A DNA stretch of 64,000 bases from Eutreptiella sp. 'Long Island Sound 2002' (Eukaryota; Euglenozoa; Euglenophyceae; Eutreptiales; Eutreptiaceae): the NCBI GenBank assembly GCA_964036045.1, contig OZ038379.1, forward strand, positions 105,462,025 through 105,526,024, in the 5' to 3' direction. The position numbers and the translations under genes were made by a program. Numbering within the stretch: the first letter of the stretch is position 1; every line of letters starts with the position of its first letter. The notes beneath the pieces are model-generated. The model made no database searches and was not told the origin of the DNA. It worked only from the letters and a program-made list of their open reading frames with translations. Positions 55,106 to 64,000 of this stretch are shown piece after piece.

Positions 55106-56188
55106 TACGCTTGACACTCCCAGGATTGTCGACTGCTGTTCATCAACCACCAGCGCAGTCTTCCTGACCCTCAAAACCTCCATCTCTAAAATCCATCGTT
55201 CTAGAGATTGGATAATATACACATCGACCAAGGATTTACCCTTTTGCTGGAGGGACATCTGCCAAACTGAATTAATCCCGCAGGCTCAAAGCTGCGGCAT
55301 AGTGCGTCAGGGGTTGGGAGGACTTGAACGCACAGCTCCGATCCTCGTCTCTCTTTGCGCAATTTTTGGAGACAGCTCCGTTAACAGATTCTGGAGAGCC
55401 TGTCCGGACATTGGGTGTTCCTGAACAATTGCAGGGGTACTGTGGCACATTCCAGTGCTGCAGGTGACTCAGACACACATTGCATGATTCTCAATCAACG
55501 CTTGCACCACAACTTCTCGTGAGTTGGGCCCCTTGGTACAAGGGCACAAATTATTTCACGGGTACTTAAATCCGTTTGTTCAAGATACTACACCATAGGA
55601 CAGCCTCTTACCCAAAGAGTTATTGCCCCAGTGAAATGGGATCTCCAAGTCGTAAGGAGCCTACAATCTGGACGACCAAAGCCTCACTGCCAGCAGCAAG
55701 CACCGGCTCACAATCAGCACACATTCACTGTCATGCACTGTAGGTGCTTGAAGTCATACACAGGAGGCATGCCAGAGCGGTCCTGCTTTGGAAAAGGTGC
55801 CTTCATCTGCATGCATACCCCCGCCAACTGCCCCCAAACCCTGTCAAGACCACCTGAGCATGATGGTTTGCGAGAGCACCGGTACCATTTGTGACTGCTC
55901 TATCACTACCTGAGCAATGAAAAATTGATGGGACATCGCCATGTAACCAATCCAAAGGGGGTCAGTCGGACTGGTGACTGTGGGTGGGTGGGTGGTGGCA
56001 ACCACAGAAAACCATCGACAACCGTAGACAAACGGCGGTCAAACACAGCATCTCAAGTGTCACAGGCAGGATCGTGGAACATTCTCAGTGAACAAGACCG
56101 CGATGCAGTGTTTGCTTCAAGCGGTTCTGGGTCAGTTCAGGCAGAGTGCAGGGGGTGTTGCTCCCTCAGACACGTAAAAAGCATAAAC
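55106..56188. other. Stretch without a supported gene
   Basis: No frame above 110 codons has protein character. A tRNA-like segment around 55290-55330 was examined and rejected. The last 100 bp lead into the direct repeat at 56189. Confidence 0.4.
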
Positions 56189-56502
56189 ATATCGGTCACG
56201 TGGCACATTCAGCCCTGGTCACCATGGGAAGTGCCCTCTGTGCTGAGCACGCAGTGAGAACAGCCCATCTGCCCTCCAGTCCAAGATTCGGCTTCCTGAT
56301 CTTGTTCACAGGCATCCAGCGGAGTCATTGAAACCCCCTGAAAAGACCCTCTACTACCCTCCAACAGAGGATGGCATGGGAAGCCACCCGCTCCCCTTCA
56401 ACAACCCCAAATTACAACAAAATGGTGGCTTGTGATAAAAAAAAAGGTGCCGAAATGTGTTCATAAAACACTGTCAGAGACATGCAATGAATGTACAGAT
56501 GG
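56189..56502 (+). repeat. ~320-bp direct repeat, copy 1
   Basis: Starts ATATCGGTCACGTGGCACAT and ends GAATGTACAGATGG. Copy 2 is at 58633-58955, same strand, nearly identical apart from a 9-bp insertion (TTACATGCC) and a few substitutions. The pair brackets the DDE-type transposase remnant. Confidence 0.95.
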
Positions 56503-56703
56503 GACACCAGATTTCATGCCAACACGGAGCGCTTTCAGGGGTTGGTGCCTTTCTTGCCTCATTGGTGCCCGCTGACTGTCCCAAAGGGGGGGCTATGTCG
56601 GGTATATTCGGAAAGCCCTCGAAAAGGGCTGTTTGGAACACCCTGGGTTCGCATGCTGTACTAGCGACATGTTTGAGAGTTTCGTCCGCTTTGGACAGCA
56701 TGT

Positions 56704-58382
56704 GTGCTGCCTGCTGCCTCTCTTTGTCAACAGACAGCTACTACGTCTGTATACAAATTCACGCAACGTGCTGTAGCGTCCCCCCACGCACCACAAAAAC
56801 CTTTGGTGCGCAAAAGGGCTCGCTCTGGGGGTGCAGAGTGGGTGCGTGTGACTCGGGGTCCTGCCAAGCAAACCAAGAAGCCTCGTACAGGCGGTTCACA
56901 GCAACCTGCATGCGACCATGAGGAGCACCAGATTTTTTCCACTGCTGAGGCCGCTGCATTTGCAGCCCAGTTTTGGGATAAAAAGACACACCCCACCAAG
57001 GCTTCGCAACATGAATTTCTGGCAACCCGCATCGACGTCGATTTGGAGCAAGATGTGAAACATGCAGGTCGCCAGAAGTACACGAGAAAGAGGGGGTACC
57101 AGACAACGTACTTTGTACCCTACCGTGGGTCGTGTCAAAAAATTTGCAAGACACAGTTCCTGCATTACTTCAAAATGAGTCGTTTTGTCGTGGAGTCTGC
57201 GGCCAAAGCCAAAGTAGCCGCGGCCGTTGCCAGCCTCAGATTTCATTGAAAACGGCCCAGCGGACGATGAAAACATTCAAGCTGGGGTACCAGGCACCCA
57301 TGAAGGATACGTGCGCCGAGTGTGAGCTGTACAACCTGCAAATTCGGACAGCCCCACCCGCTTTGAAGGTTGTTACGCTCCATTTTTGCACCGGCGCCTT
57401 TTTCCACTTTTCTACAGTTTGTGGCGCTTTTTTTTTGTCCGTTTTCAGGCCAAACTTCGCCACGAACAGGCCACGCATTTACGGTTGGCCAGTGAAGGAT
57501 AGAACTGGAACAAGTACCACGGACAGTACAGCAGGCAGACCTGGGGTGGAGCAAGAGTGACGACGTTTTCAACACCGGGGGTTCGTTTCCCTGATCGGGC
57601 AGAACATATGGTCCTAGATTACAGTGAAGCCTTGAATTTATTGAAACTGCCCGTAGGGGGAAAAGTGGTATACCTCGGAGTCATACAGATGGGTGTTGTT
57701 CAGAATTTCTGAATTGGATGTTTTGTAACTTGTTTGATAAACTGGTGCAGTGGCGCTGGTTTCATCGCATCACATGGTGTGTTTTTATCAAGGGCCACTC
57801 ATATAATCTATGTGATGCAGCGTCACGTGCCATGGACCGTGCCCTGCATAATGTTGATCATTACTATGGTCTCACTGACATGGCTGGCCTAACAATCCAG
57901 CACATTGTGCGAAACAAACAGCGATTTGTACGAAAACTGCGCATTTTGAAGCGCAGCGATTTTTGGGACGTGTCCAAGTGGCTGGCAGGTGCGTATAGGT
58001 CTTCAAGCAGCCACCTGGACCGTCAGCGGAAGCCTGTTCTGATCAGAGATGAGAAAATAAGTGGTTGGATTTTGGCAAGACACCTGACCCTGAAAACCTT
58101 GACGCCCATCCCGGTTTTGTCTGGGTGAAATCAGGGTACAGTGAGGCCATTCCATGGCGCAAGGTCCAGCTCACCAAACAGCGAAATGTGGACCTCACAA
58201 CTGACGGCCTGTGGGCTATGCCCCTGAACACAAGGTGGGTGCCAGTCAAGGCACGCAGGCTACAGGATTGGGAAAAATTGAAGAAGTATGCTCCCAGTCA
58301 CAAGCAGGGGGATGTGTGCCCCAATGGAGTCCCGGCCCTTGTGGAAAGGGGCAACGATGACAACGAATCAGATTCGGAATAA
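56704..58382 (+). pseudogene. Decayed, intron-containing DDE-type transposase-like gene
   Basis: Ordered pieces: a basic N-terminus (KPLVRKRARSGG). Then AAQFWDKKTHPTKASQHEFL, KRGYQTTYFVPYRG and ICKTQFLHYF (57249 stop). Then FKLGYQAPMKDTCAECELYN. An 80-nt GT-AG intron follows (57369-57448). After it come AKLRHEQATHLRLASEG, TAG (57500), and DYSEALNLLKLPVGGKVVYL. Last are WCVFIKGHSYNLCDAASRAM, RFVRKLRILKRSDFWDVSKW and an acidic end. The order CK..FL / PMKDTCxxC / fDl..LP / GHSYnxxD follows a widespread uncharacterised eukaryotic family with an RNase H-like fold that I know from memory. The segment expected between VVYL.. and GHSY, with a further catalytic Asp, is missing, so the copy is internally deleted near 57715. 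Confidence 0.6.
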
Positions 58383-58632
58383 TGGGTCATCCTTGGAGCA
58401 TTGCATGTGCCCTGTGTGTCCTCTCGTTTACAGCTCTGTGTGCAAAACTGTGAACACCTACCCCCCCCCCCAACCCATACATTTCTGAAACGGCGTTTTC
58501 TCACAGATTTCGAAGAGCATACACATACCCCCCCCAAGGTGATGACATTTTGGTGCATTAGACCAAAAGTTGGGAAAGGCTGAAAAAACGTGAAAACGCT
58601 CCGTGTTGGCAGGAACCAGATGTCCCAGAGAG

Positions 58633-58955
58633 ATATCGGTCACGTGGCACATTCAGCCCTGGTCACCATGGGAAGTGCCCTCTGTGCTGAGCACGCAGTG
58701 AGAACAGCCCATCTGCCCTCCAGTCCAAGATTCGGCTTCCTGATCTTGTTCACAGGCATCCAGCGGAGTCTTACATGCCATTGAAACCCCCTGAAAAGAC
58801 CCTCTACTACCCTCCAACAGAGGATGGCATGGGAAGCCACCCGCTCCCCTTCAACAACCCCAAATTACAACAAAATGGTGGCTTGTGATAAAAAAAAAGG
58901 TGCCGAAATGTGTTCATAAAACACTGTCAGAGACATGCAATGAATGTGCAGATGG
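58633..58955 (+). repeat. ~320-bp direct repeat, copy 2
   Basis: Partner of 56189-56502. The two copies are followed by different sequences (GACACCAG... against AGCGGAGTTG...), which defines one duplication breakpoint. 58956-59395 after it holds no supported gene. Confidence 0.95.
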
Positions 58956-59395
58956 AGCGGAGTTGACCAAGGGGATGACACTTGACGTTGTATGGCTTGT
59001 TGTTGACACCACCTTCATGGAATCCCATGCCCCTTGTCCTTTGTCAATTTGCCAACTGCCAACTCCAGGCCTCTCCATTCCCTCCATGGCATGGTTGTCC
59101 TAGCTTGCACCAAGATATGGTTGTACCATTGTACCAGCCCCATCTTTCCCTGCTGAGCTACAGATTGACCTCAAATTGATGTTCCTTCAAGACCCTGGCA
59201 CGTCCTGTATACCACAGGTCGATGGCCTGTGGAAAACAGCAATGCTGTGTTGACTCACGTGACGAGACAAATACCTATATTTCCTTTTTTGAGTGTCAGT
59301 GCAAATGTATTTTACTTTCTTTTGAGTGTTAGTGCAATTGTTTTCTGGAAACTTGAAACCATTCATTTCAGCTTTGGGGAGATGCACGGGTTATA

Positions 59396-60115
59396 TAGCC
59401 ATTTTGGTTCCTTCCTGCTGTGGGAACCCAATACGGCACAGGTTCCGGTGCCACTTTGATACCTCCCCACTTTGGGAACGCCAATGCAGCAGGGGTTATG
59501 TAGCCCTTTCGATTCCTCCCCGATGTGGAGGCCCCAAGACGGTAAGGGTCATGCAGCCCATTTAATTCCTTCCCGCTCTGGGAACCATGAAACGGTAGGG
59601 GTTATGTGGCTATTTTCATTCGGCCCCTCTCTAGAGACCTTCAGATGGTAGGCATTTTACAGCCGTTTTTGATTCCTCCCTGCTTTGGGAACCCCAGACG
59701 GCAGAGGTTATGCAGCCTTTTTGATGACTCCTTGCTTTGGGGATCTCAAGATGCCATTAGTTGTGTAGCCGTTTTGATTACTCCTTCCAACCCCCACTTT
59801 CACTTCGGGGACTAGAGACATTAGTGGGTATATACCCACTTTGAAGGCCCACCGCTTTGACAACCTCGTAAAAGCATGGATTACATGGCCATTTTGATTC
59901 CTCCCCGGTTTGGGACCTTGAGATGTGAGGGGTCATGTAGCCCCTTTGATTCCTCCTTGCACTAGGACCATGAGATGACAAGTGTTGTGACTTTAATTCC
60001 TCCGTGCTTTGGGGATCCCAAGACAACATTGGTTGTTTAGCTGTTTTTATCCCCCCGTTTTGGGCACCTAGAACAGTAGGGGTTATGTGCCCACTTTGAA
60101 TCCTCCCTAGTGGAG
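59396..60115 (-). repeat. ~60-75-bp satellite family, locus 3 (inverted)
   Basis: About ten diverged units with TTTGGGAACCCCAAGACGG and GGGGTTATGTAGCC(A/C)TTTT plus GATTCCTCCC. Read in reverse complement the phrase order equals that of 36770-37135 (TACATCACCCC...GGGGTCCCCAACAAAGG), so it is the same family on the other strand. Confidence 0.75.
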
Positions 60116-60685
60116 GGGGGCTGGCATGTGAGCATTGTGTGTATTATTTTGCACTCACTTCTCCACCTCACATTGTTGAAGTTCCCACAGTGATTTGCTG
60201 CCAAAATGCACATCCTACCCCATGGACTCTTCGTTTCTAAGTCTAGCGTGACCCCCCCCCCCCCCTCCGGAAAAAAAAAGACAAGTAGGGGACCGACCTC
60301 CCCCAAGACCAAGTTGTGGTTGATGACACCCAAGCAACAAAGCATGTAGGAGCCTACACCGCAAATATACAAATGAAGCCCAAACGAAACCCATCCACAA
60401 AGCAGTGATGTGCAAGACGCCTGTCACCTGGCTCGGGTACTCGGGTTGGTGTTGGGGGGGCTGAACGATCACACTAGTGATAAAAAGAGTCGCATGTGCG
60501 CTCGTGCACCACTCAAAAATAAAAACATAATTGTGTATCCACTTTCTTGGGGACGTCAATGTGTACATCAACGCTCAAAAGATGCAATATCAGTGTTCAA
60601 GGGTCGATTTGTCATTTCACCAGATGTTTCACCGGAGGTGCCGTTTGAAATTTTTGGGGTCAAAAGCGGCTCAAAAAGGAGATCA
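60116..60685. other. Stretch without a supported gene
   Basis: C-run at 60250-60268, otherwise unremarkable; ends where the 12-bp minisatellite starts. Confidence 0.4.
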
Positions 60686-61715
60686 CGTCCCCATAGGTCC
60701 CCACGTGTCCCAATATGGTCGCATATGTCCGCATCGGTCCCCCATAGGTCCCCAAAGGTCCCCAAAGGTCCCGACAGGTCCCCATAGGTCCCCATAGGTC
60801 CCCAAAGCTCCCCATAGGTCCCCATGAGTCCCCAAAGGTCTCCAAAGACCCGCATAGATCCTCAAAGGTCCCCATTGCGCCCCATAGGTCCCCAAAAGTC
60901 TACGTAGGTCCCCATATTTCCCCAAATGTCCCCATAGGTCCCCATAGACCCCCATAGGTCCCCATAGGTCCCCATAGGTCCCCTTAGGTCCCCCAAGGTC
61001 CCCATAGGTCCCCATAAGTCCCCATGAGTCCCCAAAGGAATCCAAAGACCCACATAGGTCCTCAAAGGTTGCGGACCTCTGGGGACTCATGGGGGCTTAC
61101 GGGGTCTTTTGGGGACCTATGGAGAGGTATGGGGACCTTGGGGACCTATGGGCACCTATGGGGACGTATGGCCATTTTGGGGACCCATTGGGACATATGG
61201 CGACATGTGGGGGGCTATTGGGGCTTTTGGGGACCCATGGGGATCTATGGGGACCTATGGGGACTTTACGGGACCTATGGGGCCCAATGGGGAAGCCCCC
61301 ATAGGTCTCCAAAGGCCCCCATAGGTCCCCAAAAGGCCTCCATAAGTCCCCATAGGTGCCCAAAATCCCCATAGGTCCCCATAGGTCTCCAAAGGTCCTC
61401 AAAGAAGCCATAGGTCCCCATAGTTCCCCAAGTCCCAAAGGTCCCCATAGGTCACCATAGGTCTCCAAAGGTCCCCGTAGGTCCCCAAAGACCCCATAGG
61501 TCCCCATGGGCCCCCAAATTCCCAATAGGTCCCCATAGCTCCCCAAAGGCCCCCACGGGGCCCCACACGATGGGCCCCACACGTTGCCAAAGGTCCCCAA
61601 AGTCCCCATAGGTCCCCAAAGTCCCCATAGGTCACCATAGGTCTCCATAGGTCCCCAAAGGTCCCCATAGGTCTCCAAAGGTCCCCAAAGGTCCCCATAG
61701 GTCCCCAAAGATCCC
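60686..61715. repeat. 12-bp minisatellite CCCCATAGGTCC, locus 2, with strand switch
   Basis: Same unit as 38087-39580. From 60686 to about 61065 it reads CCCCATAGGTCC, from about 61075 to 61290 the reverse GGACCTATGGGG, then the first orientation again to 61715. The switches create a large inverted repeat. Long GTYGDLWGPM frames are again stop-free by period only. Confidence 0.95.
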
Positions 61716-64000
61716 GGAACCTAATAGGGGGGCCAAGGCAGCAAGGGTAGCATCGGGGACCCACACATACGTGTCCCGGAGCCTGGGGGTAAACCGGTGT
61801 TGTGCGTGTTGCTTGGGACACACGGCGGAAGGGGCAACAGCCACGCCCCTTGGCAACCTTAGTACCGGGGGTACAAGAAGCCCCCGCGAAAGGGATACGC
61901 CTAGTGTTCGGTGAGCCTCTAGAGGCTCCGCCCAAACCCTTACTATCTTGGGGGCCATAGCCATAACCCAAGCCAAGGGGTCCCCACAAGGGCACATGTG
62001 GTTACATTGGGTGAATGAACACACAACCTACACAACAAGCGTGCATTTTTGTTGGCACATCCATGGACCATGGGCAAAGGCACAACCTACACAACATGCG
62101 GGCATTTCTACGGGCACATGTGGAGTCCATGGGTGAGCGCACAATCTACACGACATGCGGGCAAATTCACAAGCACCTTACGTGAGCACCAATGCAGAAG
62201 CAATAGGTGAAGGTGATGTTGAGTGACTTTTTAGCACCATGTTAACTAGCAGCTTAGTGCCATTTTTACGGCACTAGGGGGGATATTTATGTCACCAATG
62301 CAGGCGACATGTGTCGGGGTCCAAGAGGGATGCCATGGCCACATAAGTTGCTCCAATCGTTTTGCGGGCGCTACCCGGCGTGTGATGGAGGGTCTTGTGG
62401 TACCGTGAAAGCACCAAGTCTCTGCAATGCATGTGATAGAGTGTCATATGAAGAGGTGCAAAAATCTCCAACGTGCATTTGTGGGAGGACACGCCCTGGC
62501 ACTAGAAATGCTCCACTACTAGATGATGCACAACATCTAATGTGTGGGGGAGGTGGTTTGTGATACTATTTAACCACTGTATGTGGGCAAAGTGTTTACA
62601 AGCTTTAGCCCATGGAGATTGGACCCTTTCAAAGAAGAATAAGCACCAACAATATCATGGCTAGGGATATGCCCTTGACCAACTTGGTGCTGCTCTAGAA
62701 GGTGGTGGGGCAATGGCACCATCCCTGCCATTGCAAGATGACATACGTGAAGTCAGGTACACGAGCTATTGAGGGATACCCCGCCGGCTCCCTACCACCC
62801 CACACGACCAACATGGGATTGTCTTGTGTGGAGCGTGGATGAAGTACACCCCCTTGCAAACTAGAGCTCACGATTGGGGTGCAACATGCCACCCTCCCTA
62901 CATATGAGGGCTCACGGTAAATGGGACCCCTCACATAAGAGTGTCAATGTCACCAAACCAACCTATGGTCGGCCCTCAAGTACATTTGCACCATGGAGAT
63001 GATCTTGGGCCCATACAACTAGACAATGCAGACCTAGCAACTACACAATGGCAAGACCACATTACAGCATGAAACCCCGAGCAATACAACAGGCACCTTT
63101 GGCTACAGCCAGCGGCCACACACAAATTGCCCTCCTTGAAGGCTTGACCTCCTTGAAGTAGTAGCCGAGGAGCAGAGAGAATGGAATGACACCAAGCCCT
63201 GATAGTAAGTCAATGTGGGATCCACATAATGGTGTGTTTTCCACTTGGTGGGTGTATGACGTGTTGTAGCCCGTGAAACACTTGTACCCGTGGCCACCAC
63301 ACGCTAGACGAAGTGTGAAGCTCGAAGCCTACTACCGCAAGCATACCTAGTAGTTGCCCATACCTTGGATTGCCATGACATGCACCAAGATAAACTAGAG
63401 ACCATGGAGATAGTACATTGCAAGTGGAGGCACACGAGCCATGTCAAAGCCTCCATGTCCGAAAGCTTAGCGCCCCATTTTGCACTTTGTCCGTCCCAAC
63501 CGAAGGACCCAACCTGCAGTGCGTCTCTTGGCAAGGGGAGCATGTCCCCCTCGTCCATGTCTGTCGTGATTGGCACCAAGAGCAGAGTCTCGGGCTCTTG
63601 CCCCTCCACCCCACCTGTAGGACACGTCCTAATTGTTTAAAGCAAAGTAGTGAAGCCTACTTGAGCAACTTAGGATTCTCGCACACCAATGAGTGGTAGC
63701 CCTCGAACCCCAGCAGCGCGGAGCCCTTTCAGCCGTGTGTCCTGCATTGGATGCCCATAGTGGATGTGCTGAGAGCAGTGCAGCGTGCTGTTCTGAAACA
63801 GAGGAGTGCATAGGGGGGCTTGTTAGTTGGGGTTCATTGCTCACCTCTACTAGTAACCCCTCACCATACTTGGTGGCTACGCGTTCGAAGATCTTCTAAC
63901 ATTTTCTGGACCTTCAGCCTCCTGCGGGGCATCATGAGTACGTTGCAGGCCTTGGGGATGCAATCTAGGGAGTAGAATATTACAATATCCAATGCGCCGA
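61716..64000. other. Stretch without a supported gene
   Basis: Unique-looking DNA of balanced composition. CACATGTGG/GGCACATGTG words recur at 61993-62160 (CTACACAACATGCGGGC in two or three loose copies). The best frame is minus 63609-63304 (101 codons, ...LPLPRDALQVGSFGWDGQSA...), with no motif and an equally open frame opposite. I would not call a gene. Confidence 0.4.

Noticed and set aside
55270-55340. tRNA-like segment (GACTTGAACGCACAGC)
   Set aside because: Looks like a reversed T-loop, but the flanking five bases do not form a T-stem and no acceptor stem is present.
56189-58955. LTR retrotransposon with ~320-bp LTRs
   Set aside because: No TG...CA ends, no primer-binding site or polypurine tract, and the internal gene is a DDE-type transposase-like protein rather than gag-pol.

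Overview
The window looks like a repeat-dominated nuclear segment of a eukaryote. The evidence is spliceosomal introns (4462-4591 GT-AG; 57369-57448 GT-AG; 33487-33813 apparent GC-AG), a centrin gene fragment (33332-33949, minus), a tyrosine-recombinase retroelement, pogo-like and other DDE transposase remains, and long satellites. A flagellated alga or other flagellated protist is my best guess: centrin is typical of organisms with basal bodies, and DIRS-order elements are well known from volvocine algae. I cannot name the lineage. Nothing prokaryotic is visible (no Shine-Dalgarno operons, no CRISPR). Poly-G/poly-C runs are everywhere, and several coincide with frame changes in otherwise good reading frames.

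Layout. 1-16 kb: low-complexity DNA, short tandem arrays, a 56-codon ORF, three unidentified minus-strand coding-like regions (3.9-5.3, 5.8-6.7, 7.2-8.5 kb), a broken gene at 10.7-12.2 kb that may be a 2-oxoglutarate/Fe(II) oxygenase, and inverted and tandem repeats (12.7-15.7 kb). 16.56-19.78 kb: a pogo-like DNA transposon with a TA target duplication, whose transposase appears to carry a Ser-Asp repeat and a SAM-like domain; its left third is an inverted, internally deleted copy of its own 3' half. 20.6-31.4 kb: a ~0.95-kb repeat family, one copy of which is split by a ~7.27-kb element with terminal inverted repeats over 1 kb long. Smaller inverted-repeat elements and TA microsatellites lie inside it.

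31.9-36.7 kb holds the most gene-like DNA: an 'EGSH...VVDNHT' coding remnant, the 5' part of a centrin gene, an ORF with three in-frame stops, and an intact 323-codon zinc-finger-like ORF. 38.1-39.6 kb is a 12-bp minisatellite that abuts an unusual ~62-bp palindromic satellite (39.58-50.59 kb). Each satellite unit can fold into a hairpin and the units form higher-order repeats. A 5.2-kb DIRS-order retroelement (44707-49919) with a textbook split-direct-repeat architecture sits cleanly inside the satellite. 50.6-64 kb: an unidentified ORF, palindromic GCGTAAGTCGC arrays, a decayed intron-containing DDE-type transposase between ~320-bp direct repeats, a dispersed ~60-75-bp satellite family, a second locus of the 12-bp minisatellite with an internal strand switch, and ~2 kb of unassigned DNA.

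Across five unrelated decayed or element genes the in-frame stops are mostly TAG (nine TAG against a few TGA and one TAA), always at positions where glutamine would fit. This could be CAG-to-TAG decay (a CHG-methylation context) or UAG acting as a sense codon; the window alone cannot decide. Most genes here are transposon-derived and broken, and I see no host pathway in which they act together.
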